A stretch of DNA of 64,000 bases from NCBI GenBank assembly GCA_963815445.1, contig CAWFGV010000011.1:558001-622000 (forward strand), read 5' to 3'. The DNA comes from JANLYC01 sp963815445 (lineage in GTDB: Bacteria > Actinomycetota > Actinomycetes > Propionibacteriales > Nocardioidaceae). Below, piece after piece: positions 31,697 to 40,794 of the stretch (position 1 is its first letter; each line of letters opens with the position of its first letter). A program made the translations under genes and the position numbers. The notes beneath the pieces were generated by a model that did not search any database, was not told the origin of the DNA, and saw nothing but the letters and a program-made list of their open reading frames with translations.

Positions 31697-32350
31697 TCAC
31701 CAGCCGCGTGCGCGCCACTCCGGCAGGTGAGGACGCTCAGTGCCCAGCGTCGTGTCGTTGCCGTGACCCGGGTAGACCCAGGTCTCGTCGGGCAGCCGGC
31801 CGAAGAGCTTGGACTCCACACCACCGAGCAGACTTTCGAAGTCCGGCTTGCTGCCGTGCGTGTTGCCGACTCCGCCCGGGAAGAGACAGTCGCCGGTCCA
31901 CAGGTGGGGAGCACCGGTCGGGTCGTCGTACAACAGCGCGATCGACCCGGGCGTGTGACCGATGAGGTGGATGACCTCGAGGCGGCAGGCGCCCACCTCG
32001 ATGATGTCGCCGTCCGTGACCGGGCGGTCCGTCGCAACCGGTATGCCGGAGACGTCCTCGGCGCCCGCAACCGTGGTCGCCCGGGTCGCGGCCACCACGG
32101 CTGCCAGTGCGTCCCAGTGGTCGCGATGCTGGTGGGTCGTGACGATGGTCGACAGCTCCTGGCCACCGATCAGCTTGAGCAGGACCTCGGGCTCGGACGC
32201 GGCGTCGATCAGCAGCAGCTCGTCGGTGGTCAGGCACTGCAGCAGGTAGGCGTTGTTGTCCATGGGTCCGACGGACGCCTTCGTGATCCGCAGCTCGGCG
32301 AGCTCGCGGACGTCGGGCGAGCCGGGCGTGACCCGGCCGTGGTAGGTCAT
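31697..32350 (-). CDS. MBL-fold metallo-hydrolase (glyoxalase II-like)
   Basis: Protein of 217 residues. The metal-binding motif is TTHQHRDHWDAL (HxHxDH), followed by HTPGS, GDCLF and PGHGND, giving the two-metal set of glyoxalase II-type enzymes. The start ATG 32350 overlaps the stop of the DinB-fold gene as ATGA. An MBL gene divergent from uvrA is the known order in mycobacteria (Rv1637c). With its coupled mycothiol-type partner it may act on mycothiol adducts, which I infer from the pairing. Confidence 0.88.
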   Translation of the reverse strand: MTYHGRVTPGSPDVRELAELRITKASVGPMDNNAYLLQCLTTDELLLIDAASEPEVLLKLIGGQELSTIVTTHQHRDHWDALAAVVAATRATTVAGAEDVSGIPVATDRPVTDGDIIEVGACRLEVIHLIGHTPGSIALLYDDPTGAPHLWTGDCLFPGGVGNTHGSKPDFESLLGGVESKLFGRLPDETWVYPGHGNDTTLGTERPHLPEWRARGW

Positions 32351-33156
32351 CGCCACGCTCCCAACGAAGGCAGCGGAGAGCTGCTGTGCAGGCCGACGCC
32401 GTCGGTGCGCCCGAGCAGCCAACCCAACAGGCTCGGAGGCGGGCCGGACACCTCGGGACCGCCGGGCTCGATCGTCCAGCGTCCCTCGTCGTCGTTGCCG
32501 ATGAGCACGACGCCGGGTTTGTCCTGGTCAGCGGAGTAGTCGCGGGTGACGTCGGCCAGCATCTGCTCGACGAAGTCCTCGGGGAGATGGGCCAGGGTGT
32601 AGTCGAGGTTGAGGTCGACATGATGGATCTCGACCTCGATCCTGCGCAGGTGCGGGATCTCGGACCCCGTGGCGGTCCGGCTGCGGGTGCCCCAGACGAT
32701 CGGGCCGTCCCAGGCGTTGGGAGGCGCGTCGAGCAGCTGCTCCTGCAGCCGCTCAGCGGCCGAGCGCACGTCCTCGACGAGCGCCGCGGCCGCCCGGCCA
32801 GATCCGGCGTCGATGTCGGCGTTGCGTTTCTCGCGGCTCGGGTACATCGGTGTTTCCTGACCGGTCCTGGCCCAGGTCAGCAGGTTGAGCATCGCCTCGG
32901 CGTTGCGCGCGATGTGCGTCAGCACATGTCCGCGCGACCAGTTCGGCAGCAGCGACGGCTCGCGTGCCTGAGTGTCGGTGAGCCCGTCCAATGAGTGCAA
33001 CAAGGACTCCGTCGACGCAGCCAGCGCGCGGACGCTGACCACCACGGCCTCGCTCGACGCAGCCGCCGTCCCCCTGGACATTCCGGGCGCGCCGGGGGCG
33101 GTCAGACCCTGATCGCCATAGCCGGGCTCGTGATGGGAGTCAGCCGATTCAGCCAT
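32347..33156 (-). CDS. maleylpyruvate-isomerase-family, mycothiol-dependent (DinB-fold) protein
   Basis: Protein of 269 residues. The core from about residue 40 contains LLPNWSRGHVLTHIARNAEAM with the first metal His, and IEVEIHHVDL with the HxxxHH-like second part, characteristic of mycothiol-dependent DinB-like enzymes. The C-terminal part corresponds to the MDMPI domain. The first 35 residues are Gly/Ala-rich and probably disordered. Start ATG 33156 follows TAGGTT by six bases. It is divergent from uvrA across 181 bases and coupled to the MBL-fold gene. Confidence 0.85.
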   Translation of the reverse strand: MAESADSHHEPGYGDQGLTAPGAPGMSRGTAAASSEAVVVSVRALAASTESLLHSLDGLTDTQAREPSLLPNWSRGHVLTHIARNAEAMLNLLTWARTGQETPMYPSREKRNADIDAGSGRAAAALVEDVRSAAERLQEQLLDAPPNAWDGPIVWGTRSRTATGSEIPHLRRIEVEIHHVDLNLDYTLAHLPEDFVEQMLADVTRDYSADQDKPGVVLIGNDDEGRWTIEPGGPEVSGPPPSLLGWLLGRTDGVGLHSSSPLPSLGAWR

Positions 33157-33203
33157 ACCGAAAACCTATCGTGTCGTCACCTGCAGCCCCTTGAGTGCCT
33201 CGC

Positions 33204-33225
33204 TAGGATGGCGAACGTCTGTTCG
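33204..33225 (+). promoter_or_regulatory. uvrA -10 box followed by LexA (SOS) box
   Basis: TAGGAT (33204-33209) is a -10 hexamer and CGAACGTCTGTTCG (33212-33225) is the actinobacterial/Bacillus-type LexA operator CGAAC-N4-GTTCG with perfect half-sites. The transcription start would fall inside the operator, so bound LexA would block uvrA. The leader to GTG 33338 is about 115 bases. Confidence 0.85.
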
Positions 33226-33337
33226 AATCGAGCATGCGCGTCCGATCGACTCCTGATAGCCGCCCGCCAGTCCATGACTGTCGGTGCCCTCTGCAATCAT
33301 GGGTTCCCGTGGCGTCTGTGCGGGTAAAGGGTGACTG

Positions 33338-36300
33338 GTGGCCGACCAACTGATCGTTCGCGGGGCTCGCGAGCACAACCTCAAGGACATCTCGCTCGAC
33401 CTCCCACGGGACTCGCTGATCGTGTTCACAGGGCTCTCGGGGTCGGGCAAGTCCAGCCTGGCCTTCGACACGATCTTCGCCGAGGGGCAGCGACGCTACG
33501 TCGAGTCGCTCTCGGCGTACGCCCGCCAGTTTCTCGGCCAGATGGACAAGCCCGACGTCGACTTCATCGAGGGCCTGTCGCCAGCCGTCTCCATCGACCA
33601 GAAGTCCACCTCGCGCAACCCACGCTCGACCGTCGGCACCATCACCGAGGTCTACGACTACCTGCGACTGCTCTTCGCCCGGGCCGGCCGCCCGCACTGT
33701 CCCGTGTGCGGTCGCCCGATCGCGCGGCAGACACCCCAGCAGATCGTCGACCGCGTCCTCGAGCTCGAGGAGGGTGCCCGGTTCCAGGTGCTGGCGCCGA
33801 TGATCCGTGGCCGCAAGGGCGAGTACGTCGACCTGTTCCGCCAGCTGCAGACCCAGGGATTCTCCCGGGCGCGCGTCGACGGCGAGACCTACCCCCTGAC
33901 CGAACCCCCGAAGCTCGACAAGCAGAAGAAGCACACCATCGAGGTCGTGGTCGACCGCCTCGCGGTCAAGGCGTCCGCCAAGCGCCGGCTCACCGACTCG
34001 GTCGAGACCGCGTTGGGTCTCTCCGCCGGGCTCGTGACGCTCGACTTCGTCGACCTTCCTGAGGACGACCCGCACCGCGAGCGTGTCTTCTCCGAGCATC
34101 TCGCGTGCCTGTACGACGACCTGTCGTTCGAGGAGCTCGAGCCGCGGTCGTTCTCGTTCAACTCGCCGTACGGCGCCTGCACCGAGTGCCACGGGCTCGG
34201 CACCCGCATGATCGTCGACCCCGAGCTGGTGGTGCCCGATGGGCAGAAGTCGCTCGACGACGGCGCCATCTCGCCCTGGTCCGCCGCGCATGTGTCCGAC
34301 TACTTCAGCCGGCTGCTCGACGCGCTGGCCGAGGAGATGGGCTTCTCCACGAGCACACCGTGGCAGCGGCTGCCCCAGAAGGCACAGGAGGCCGTTCTCC
34401 AGGGATTCCCCGGGAAGCTGCACGTGCGCTACAAGAACCGCTACGGGCGCGAGCGCTCGTACTACGCCCAGTTCGAGGGCGTGATCCCCTACATCGAGCG
34501 TCGGCACGGCGAGGCCGAGACCGACACCAGCCGGGAGCGATTCGAGGGCTTCATGCGCGAGGTGCCCTGTCTGGCCTGCAACGGCGCCCGCCTCAAGCCG
34601 ATCTCGCTGGCGGTGACGGTCGGCGGCAAGAACATCGCCGAGATCTGCGCGCTGCCCGTCGACGAGGCGTCCTCGTACCTGCTCGGCGACCTCGACCTCA
34701 CCGCGCGCGAGGCGCAGATCGCGGAGCGGGTGATCAAGGAGATCAACGAGCGGTTGCGCTTCCTGCTCGACGTCGGGCTCGACTACCTCAGCCTCAACCG
34801 GCCGACCGGTTCGCTGTCGGGGGGCGAGGCACAGCGCATCCGGTTGGCCACTCAGATCGGCGCCGGCCTCGTGGGGGTGCTCTACGTCCTCGACGAGCCG
34901 TCGATCGGCCTGCACCAGCGCGACAACCACCGGTTGATCGAGACGCTGGTCCGGCTCAAGGACCTGGGCAACACCCTCATCGTCGTCGAGCACGACGAGG
35001 ACACCATCCGCTCCGCCGACTGGGCCGTCGACATCGGCCCAGGTGCGGGGGAGCACGGCGGCCAGGTCGTCGTCTCGGGCACGGTCCAGGAGCTCCTCGA
35101 CCACCCGGACTCCCTGACCGGTGCCTACCTGTCCGGACGCGAGGAGATCCCGCTGCCGACGGTGCGCCGTCCACCGACGCCGGGTCGCGAGCTCACCGTG
35201 CACGACGCGTACGAGCACAACCTGCAGGACGTGACGGTGTCGTTCCCGCTCGGCTGCTTCGTCGCGATCACCGGCGTCTCCGGCTCGGGCAAGTCGACCC
35301 TCGTCAACTCGATCCTCTACACCGCACTCGCCAAGCGCATCTACAACGCGCGCGAGGTGCCCGGCCGGCACCGTGACATCACCGGCGTCGAGCAGGTCGA
35401 CAAGGTCATCCATGTCGACCAGTCACCGATCGGCCGTACGCCGCGCTCCAACCCGGCGACGTACACCGGGGTGTTCGACCACGTCCGGAAGCTGTTCGCG
35501 TCGACTCCTGAGGCGAAGATGCGCGGTTACCTGCAGGGCCGGTTCTCGTTCAACGTGAAGGGCGGCCGCTGCGAGGCATGCTCGGGCGACGGCACGCTGA
35601 AGATCGAGATGAACTTCCTCCCGGACGTCTACGTCCCGTGCGAGGTCTGCCACGGAGCCCGCTACAACCGCGAGACGCTCGAGGTCCACTACAAGGGCAA
35701 GACCATCGCCGAGGTCCTCGACATGCCGATCGAGGAGGCCGTCGACTTCTTCGAGGCGATCCCGGCGATCTCGCGTCACCTGCGCACGCTCGTCGACGTG
35801 GGGCTCGGCTACGTCCGGCTGGGCCAGCCGGCGCCCACGCTCTCCGGTGGCGAGGCACAGCGGGTCAAGCTGGCTTCGGAGCTGCAGAAGCGCTCGACGG
35901 GCCGCACGATCTACGTGCTCGACGAGCCGACGACCGGACTCCACTTCGAGGACATCCGCAAGCTGCTCGGCGTGCTGCAGCGGCTGGTCGACCAGGGCAA
36001 CTCGGTCATGGTCATCGAGCACAACCTCGATGTCATCAAGACCGCTGACTGGCTCATCGATCTCGGGCCCGAGGGCGGCAACAAGGGTGGTCTGGTCGTG
36101 GCCGAAGGCACTCCTGAGTACGTCGCGACGGTGCCGGCCAGCTATACCGGTCAGTTCCTGGCACCGATCCTCGAGGGGCGCGCGGTCCGAGTGGGCCGAC
36201 GTCCGAAGGCGGCTGCCGCGGCTGCGCTGAGCGCACCGGGCAAGCCCGCCACGCGGGCCACGGCCAAGAAGGCGACCGCCAAGAAGGCGACGGCCAAGAA

Positions 36301-36403
36301 GGCGACCACCAAGAAGGCGACCACCAAGCGGCGACCACCAAGTCATCGCCCCGGAAGGCCGTCAAGCGGGCCGCTGCCAAGCGTTGACCGGCCCTGGTCC
36401 TAG
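33338..36403 (+). CDS. uvrA: excinuclease ABC subunit A with frame-shifted basic tail
   Basis: Damage-sensing ATPase of 1021 residues. Start GTG 33338 with AAAGGG upstream. First ABC unit: GLSGSGKSSLAF, zinc module CPVCGRP, signature LSGGEAQRIRLA; second unit: GVSGSGKSTLV, zinc module CEACSGDG and CEVCHGA, signature LSGGEAQRVKLA. The core ends near residue 955. After it comes a Lys/Ala-rich tail made of 15-base DNA repeats; the last repeat is one base short and the final 25 residues read in a shifted frame, ending at TAG 36403 instead of a TGA at 36385-36387. The core enzyme should be unaffected. Confidence 0.95.
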   Translation: MADQLIVRGAREHNLKDISLDLPRDSLIVFTGLSGSGKSSLAFDTIFAEGQRRYVESLSAYARQFLGQMDKPDVDFIEGLSPAVSIDQKSTSRNPRSTVGTITEVYDYLRLLFARAGRPHCPVCGRPIARQTPQQIVDRVLELEEGARFQVLAPMIRGRKGEYVDLFRQLQTQGFSRARVDGETYPLTEPPKLDKQKKHTIEVVVDRLAVKASAKRRLTDSVETALGLSAGLVTLDFVDLPEDDPHRERVFSEHLACLYDDLSFEELEPRSFSFNSPYGACTECHGLGTRMIVDPELVVPDGQKSLDDGAISPWSAAHVSDYFSRLLDALAEEMGFSTSTPWQRLPQKAQEAVLQGFPGKLHVRYKNRYGRERSYYAQFEGVIPYIERRHGEAETDTSRERFEGFMREVPCLACNGARLKPISLAVTVGGKNIAEICALPVDEASSYLLGDLDLTAREAQIAERVIKEINERLRFLLDVGLDYLSLNRPTGSLSGGEAQRIRLATQIGAGLVGVLYVLDEPSIGLHQRDNHRLIETLVRLKDLGNTLIVVEHDEDTIRSADWAVDIGPGAGEHGGQVVVSGTVQELLDHPDSLTGAYLSGREEIPLPTVRRPPTPGRELTVHDAYEHNLQDVTVSFPLGCFVAITGVSGSGKSTLVNSILYTALAKRIYNAREVPGRHRDITGVEQVDKVIHVDQSPIGRTPRSNPATYTGVFDHVRKLFASTPEAKMRGYLQGRFSFNVKGGRCEACSGDGTLKIEMNFLPDVYVPCEVCHGARYNRETLEVHYKGKTIAEVLDMPIEEAVDFFEAIPAISRHLRTLVDVGLGYVRLGQPAPTLSGGEAQRVKLASELQKRSTGRTIYVLDEPTTGLHFEDIRKLLGVLQRLVDQGNSVMVIEHNLDVIKTADWLIDLGPEGGNKGGLVVAEGTPEYVATVPASYTGQFLAPILEGRAVRVGRRPKAAAAAALSAPGKPATRATAKKATAKKATAKKATTKKATTKRRPPSHRPGRPSSGPLPSVDRPWS
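36263..36348 (+). repeat. 15-base tandem repeat encoding the Lys-rich UvrA tail, with one 14-base unit
   Basis: Units begin at 36263, 36278, 36293 and 36308 (consensus GCCAAGAAGGCGACC). The unit starting 36323 has 14 bases (ACCAAGCGGCGACC) and shifts the frame. The next unit at 36337 diverges. Adding one G to the GG run restores the reading ATTKSSPRKAVKRAAAKR followed by stop. Confidence 0.85.
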
Positions 36404-36440
36404 CACCATCGGACACGTGGAATCCCCCGGGAGGGCTGGC

Positions 36441-36461
36441 TACGCTCGATCGTGATCACGA
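36441..36461 (+). promoter_or_regulatory. -10 box and palindrome before the Rieske lipoprotein gene
   Basis: TACGCT at 36441-36446 is followed by the perfect palindrome TCGTGATCACGA (36450-36461). The core GTGATCAC also occurs upstream of the M23 gene (11151-11158). Possible operator just downstream of the promoter. Confidence 0.35.
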
Positions 36462-36490
36462 CAAGTGAGACACCTGCACGAGGAGACCAG

Positions 36491-36982
36491 ATGACCGACG
36501 ACACCTCCGAGAGCGCCGCCGGCGACGCGGTATCCCCCCACCCGAGCCGACGTAGCGTGCTGCGCAGCGCGGCGCTGGCCGGTGTGGCGGTTCCGTTACT
36601 GGCAGCCTGCAGCTCCAGTGACTCCAACGACGCCGGTGGCTCGGGCGGTAGCTCGACCCCGACGACGGGCGGCTCGTCGGACGGTGGAGGCGGTGGCGAC
36701 GTCCTTGCGTCCACCAGCGACGTCCCCGACGGTGGGGGCCTGATCCTCGATGACGCCGGCGTCGTCATCACGCAGCCGGCGGCAGGCACCTTCAAGGGCT
36801 TCTCGAACATCTGCACGCATAACGGCTGTCCGGTCGACAACGTCACGGACGGCACCATCAACTGCATCTGTCACGGCAGCAAGTACTCGATCAAGGACGG
36901 CAGCGTCGTCGGTGGGCCGGCCCCGGCGCCGCTCCCGGCGAAGCAGGTGAAGGTCGAGGGCAGCGACATCGTGCTCGCCTGA
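36491..36982 (+). CDS. Tat-exported Rieske [2Fe-2S] lipoprotein
   Basis: Protein of 163 residues; start ATG 36491 with GAGGAGACC upstream. Twin-arginine signal SRRSVLR around residues 20-25 and lipobox LAAC with Cys40, so it is exported folded by Tat and anchored by lipid. A Gly/Ser-rich linker covers residues 41-70. The Rieske motifs are Cys108-x-His110 and Cys125-x2-His128, with Cys113 and Cys127 as the disulfide pair seen in bc1-type Rieske proteins. It is not next to cytochrome bc genes, so its redox partner is unknown. Similar soluble Rieske lipoproteins are common in actinobacteria. Confidence 0.9.
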   Translation: MTDDTSESAAGDAVSPHPSRRSVLRSAALAGVAVPLLAACSSSDSNDAGGSGGSSTPTTGGSSDGGGGGDVLASTSDVPDGGGLILDDAGVVITQPAAGTFKGFSNICTHNGCPVDNVTDGTINCICHGSKYSIKDGSVVGGPAPAPLPAKQVKVEGSDIVLA

Positions 36983-37107
36983 CGACCTCCGCACAGTCTT
37001 CGCACAGTCTCCGCGCAGGTCCGTTTGATCAGGGTCTGATTGGGCACTGCCCCCGCCGCCACGGCGCACCAGCCGTAGCCCGGTCGCACGTCGACGACCG
37101 GTCATCC

Positions 37108-39321
37108 ATGGCGCGGGGAGTCAGCGTGCAGAAGTCAACCAGGTGGGTCGCGGTCGTCGCGGCCGCAGCCGTGATCGCTGTGCCCGCGGTCCAGGGCTCG
37201 ACTTCCGCCGGGGTGTCACCCCCGGCTGCTGCCGGGGCCCAGGCGTTCGGGGCACCCGGCGACGAGGCCGACTACACCCCGGCGGACAAGTCGGGCTACG
37301 CCACCGCACGCTCGCGTGCCAGCCACGTCTGGTTGACGCTGGAGGGTGGTCGGATGAGTGAGATCTACTATCCCGACATCAGTACGCCGAGCGGCCGTTC
37401 ACTCGACTTCATCGTCTCCGACGGCCACTCGTTCTCCAGCCTGGTCAGCCAGAGCAACGTACGCACGCGCCTGCTCGACGATCGCTCGGGCACCTACCGA
37501 CAGGTTGCCTCGGACGCGCACCACAGGTGGCGGCTGACCACCACGTTCGTGCCCGATCCCGCCCGGTCCACCGTGCTGGTCCAGACGAGGCTCCGGTCGT
37601 TGACCGGTCACGCGTACCAGCTCTACACGATGTTCGACCCTGACCTGACAGGGAACGGCAACGACGACACCGGCGCCACGACGGCGGACGCGCTGGTGGC
37701 GCACGACTCGTCGACGGCCTCCGCGCTGAAGGCGTCCGACGGCTTCGTCCGTGCCTCCAGCGGATACGTCGGCACCAGCGACGGATGGCGTGACGTGGCC
37801 GCCGACCACACGATGGACTGGACGTTCGCGTCGGCACCGGACGGCAACGTGGTCGGCACGGCGATGCTGCGCCCGGACGGCGTTCACCGGCAGACGACGA
37901 CACTGGCGATCGGGTTCGCGGCCGGAGTCGCCGCGGCCCAGCAGACGGCCACCGCATCCCTGGACGCTGGCTTCGCCTCCGCGCGCACCGCGTACGCCGC
38001 CGGCTGGCACGACTACGTGCGAGGGCTTCGCCCGCCACCTGACAGCCTGCGTTCTGCGGCCGAACGTCGTGCCTACCGGGTGTCGCAGGTCGTGCTTGCC
38101 AGCAGTGAGGACAAGGTCAACCCGGGCGCGTTCGTGGCGTCTCCGTCGATGCCGTGGGCGTGGGGCTTCGACGACAACCTGGCCGGCGACTCCGGGCCCT
38201 ATCACCTGGTCTGGCCACGCGATGAGTACCAGATCGCCACGGGGCTGCTGGCCGAGGGTGACCGGGCTGCCGCGAAACGAGCCCTGACCTACATGCTCAC
38301 CGTTCAGCAGCAGCCCGACGGCCATCTTCCGCAGAACACCCGGGCCGACGGAACCCCGTACTGGACGAGCATCCAGCTCGACGAGACGGCCGACCCGATC
38401 ATCTTGGCCTGGCAGCTGCATCAGACCGACGCTGCCACGTGGCGCCACGTGCGGCAGGCCGCCGACTTCATCGTCGGATTCCACCAGGACGGCCACGCAG
38501 CGCCGTGGACCCAGCAGGAGCGCTGGGAGGAGCAGGACGGCTACTCTCCCGCGACGATCGCCAGCGAGATCGCGGGTCTCGTGTGCGCCGCGGACCTCGC
38601 CCGCGCCAATGGCGCAGACGCAAGGGCCGAGCACTACCTGCGCGTCGCCGACCGGTGGCAGCGACAGGTCGACGACTGGACGGTGACCACGAACGGTCCG
38701 CTGAGCGGGCAGCCGTACTACGTGCGTCTCACCAAGGACGGTCACCCGAACAGCGGCACCACGTACGACCTGGGCAACTCAGGTGACCAGGCCGACCAGC
38801 GCGCGGTGGTCGACCCGAGCTTCCTCGAGCTGGTGCGGCTCGGCGTCAAGCCCGCCGGAGACCCGGTCGTGCGCAACACCGTGCGCGTGGTCGACGATCA
38901 GCTGTCGGTCAGCACGCCGAACGGCCGCTTCTGGTACCGCTACTCCGGTGATGGCTACGGCGAGACGGCCGACGGCGGTCCCTGGGACATCGGCTTCACA
39001 CCCGGCAGCCACACCACGCTGGGACGGTTGTGGCCTATCTTCGCCGGGGAGCGGGGGGAGTACGAGCTGCTGCGCGGCATCAGTGCCGCCCCGCGGCTAC
39101 GTGCGATGGCGGCGACCAGCAATGGCAGCGGACTGATGCCCGAGCAGGTCTGGGACACCCGCCCGCCGGCCGGGCGTGCCGGCTACGGCCCAGGCACGGC
39201 CACGTTCTCAGCGACGCCGTTGCTGTGGACCCACGCGCAGTACGTGCGGCTCGCCTGGTCGATCCAGGCAGGTCACCCGGTCGAGCGACCCGGTGTGGTG
39301 GCCCGTCGGTATGGCGGGTGA
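37108..39321 (+). CDS. secreted GH15 glucoamylase-type glucan hydrolase
   Basis: Protein of 737 residues. N-terminal signal peptide of about 30-34 residues (VAVVAAAAVIAVPAVQG). Residues 55-290 form the N-terminal beta-sandwich of prokaryotic glucoamylases (glucodextranase-like); residues 300-720 the alpha/alpha barrel. The barrel signature includes YHLVWPRDEYQIATGLL, the general acid region QERWEEQDGYSPATI, and the base region LMPEQVWDTRPP. It hydrolyses terminal alpha-glucosidic bonds of maltodextrin or similar glucans outside the cell. Start ATG 37108. No transporter or regulator for sugar use is adjacent. Confidence 0.9.
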   Translation: MARGVSVQKSTRWVAVVAAAAVIAVPAVQGSTSAGVSPPAAAGAQAFGAPGDEADYTPADKSGYATARSRASHVWLTLEGGRMSEIYYPDISTPSGRSLDFIVSDGHSFSSLVSQSNVRTRLLDDRSGTYRQVASDAHHRWRLTTTFVPDPARSTVLVQTRLRSLTGHAYQLYTMFDPDLTGNGNDDTGATTADALVAHDSSTASALKASDGFVRASSGYVGTSDGWRDVAADHTMDWTFASAPDGNVVGTAMLRPDGVHRQTTTLAIGFAAGVAAAQQTATASLDAGFASARTAYAAGWHDYVRGLRPPPDSLRSAAERRAYRVSQVVLASSEDKVNPGAFVASPSMPWAWGFDDNLAGDSGPYHLVWPRDEYQIATGLLAEGDRAAAKRALTYMLTVQQQPDGHLPQNTRADGTPYWTSIQLDETADPIILAWQLHQTDAATWRHVRQAADFIVGFHQDGHAAPWTQQERWEEQDGYSPATIASEIAGLVCAADLARANGADARAEHYLRVADRWQRQVDDWTVTTNGPLSGQPYYVRLTKDGHPNSGTTYDLGNSGDQADQRAVVDPSFLELVRLGVKPAGDPVVRNTVRVVDDQLSVSTPNGRFWYRYSGDGYGETADGGPWDIGFTPGSHTTLGRLWPIFAGERGEYELLRGISAAPRLRAMAATSNGSGLMPEQVWDTRPPAGRAGYGPGTATFSATPLLWTHAQYVRLAWSIQAGHPVERPGVVARRYGG

Positions 39322-39327
39322 GCCTGT

Positions 39328-40629
39328 CTAGCTGACGGTTCCCGCGGCTCCGGCGGTCGCGACGGCGAGGAACGCCTCGTCGCGGCGGCAGGTCCGTCGG
39401 TCGAGTCGGTGGTCGATGACTGCGCGGGCCTCGTCGAAGCGGGCGGCCGCCAACAGCGCCGCGATCAAGGTGTCCTCGACGACCTCGCGCTGGGCATCGC
39501 TGCCGCCCAACCGGCAGATGCCGCCCATCAGCGCCGTGAGGTTGTCGGCGGCCAGGCCCGGATCGCCTGCCGCGAGTGATCGCAGCGCCGCGCAGAGCGG
39601 AGCAACGACCTGGGCGTAGGTGGGGTCGGCATGCGTCGAGGCCCAGGCGTCGAGCCGGTCGAGCCGGTCGAGCTCACCGAGCGCGCACAGGGTCACCGCT
39701 GCATGGAGCGCCATGAAGGGCGTTGCCGGCCGGTCGAGCAGGTCGTCCTCGATCACCTCGACAACGGTCTGGACGTCCGGAACGTCGTGGGCGCCCGGCG
39801 TGATGGCCCAGCGCCACAGCAGTGAGCACGAGTCCACGAGGGCGCGGCAGCCGGCCACGGTCGGTGGTGCGAGCTCAGCGGCATACCGTTCCTGCACCGC
39901 GACCAGATCACCCATCGAGAGCTCGTGCAACGCGGCATGCCAGGAGAAGTGCGCCAGGTTGTCGGACTGCCGGCCCGGTCCGCGGATCCAGCCGTCCAGC
40001 CAGTCGCGACCGGCCGCGTGGTCCCCGGTCTCGTAGTGCACATGGGTCCGGGCGTGCACCGAGTGTCCGGCTGTCGGCTCGACCTCGAGCGACCGGCACG
40101 ACAGTGCCATCGCCTCGTCCCAGCGGGACTGCTCCTGCCGGATGAACGCGAGCAGCCCGGCGTACCACCAGTCGTCGCCGTACGACGGCTGCGCTCTCTC
40201 GACGATGGCCCACGACTCCTCGGGCACCGTGGTGACGCCGGCGAAGGCGATCGTCGGGACCGCGACCGACAGCAGCATCGCGTCGGTCGGGAACTCGCGG
40301 AGGTGCCGGATCATCGGGTCGGAGTCGCCGCGGATGTGAGCGACCGTGGCGTACACATGGCTGCGTTCGCGGTCGGTAGCGTGCTGCGCGTGCGTCAGTG
40401 CCGCGGTGACCCGTGCGTCGACGTCGACCGCGGCGCAGTACTCGTGGCCGAGCAGCGCCAGGCCGGCGTGGCCGAGGGCGAACGTGGGGTCGTGGCTGAT
40501 GGCTTCGGAGATCCCGTCGAGGGCTCCCTGACTGACCCGTAGCAATGCACCGACGCCGCGGTTGTACGCCGCCCCGGCCGCCGTCGAGGTCGTGAGCCGC
40601 AGACCGTAGAGGTCACTGCTGCCCTGCAT
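39328..40629 (-). CDS. TPR38-like tetratricopeptide-repeat protein
   Basis: Protein of 433 residues from ATG 40629, which has GGAAGGGG upstream. The very long frame that continues upstream overlaps uvrC antisense and is rejected. The sequence is helical throughout, with TPR-like pairs around residues 30-70, 130-180 and 190-240 (WWYAGLLAFIRQEQSRWDEAMAL; HVHYETGDHAAGRDWLDGW). It resembles TTC38-type proteins found in actinobacteria, whose function is unknown. No membrane segment. Converges on the GH15 gene with 6 bases between stops. Confidence 0.82.
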   Translation of the reverse strand: MQGSSDLYGLRLTTSTAAGAAYNRGVGALLRVSQGALDGISEAISHDPTFALGHAGLALLGHEYCAAVDVDARVTAALTHAQHATDRERSHVYATVAHIRGDSDPMIRHLREFPTDAMLLSVAVPTIAFAGVTTVPEESWAIVERAQPSYGDDWWYAGLLAFIRQEQSRWDEAMALSCRSLEVEPTAGHSVHARTHVHYETGDHAAGRDWLDGWIRGPGRQSDNLAHFSWHAALHELSMGDLVAVQERYAAELAPPTVAGCRALVDSCSLLWRWAITPGAHDVPDVQTVVEVIEDDLLDRPATPFMALHAAVTLCALGELDRLDRLDAWASTHADPTYAQVVAPLCAALRSLAAGDPGLAADNLTALMGGICRLGGSDAQREVVEDTLIAALLAAARFDEARAVIDHRLDRRTCRRDEAFLAVATAGAAGTVS

Positions 40630-40794
40630 CCCACCCCTTCCGTGCGTCGTCGCGTGCCTGCGCACCAGGTCCGCGACACCGATCGTCTGCTTCCAGTATC
40701 GACCAGGAGGTCCAGCGGCGGCACGGGGATACGCCGAAGTCGCGCGCGCGGCCGCAATCCGGCGGGTGGTTGTGGCGACTCGTAGGGTGGACAC

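Noticed and set aside
33203..35413. 736-codon minus-strand frame
   Set aside because: Antisense to uvrA and across its LexA box; no recognisable domain.
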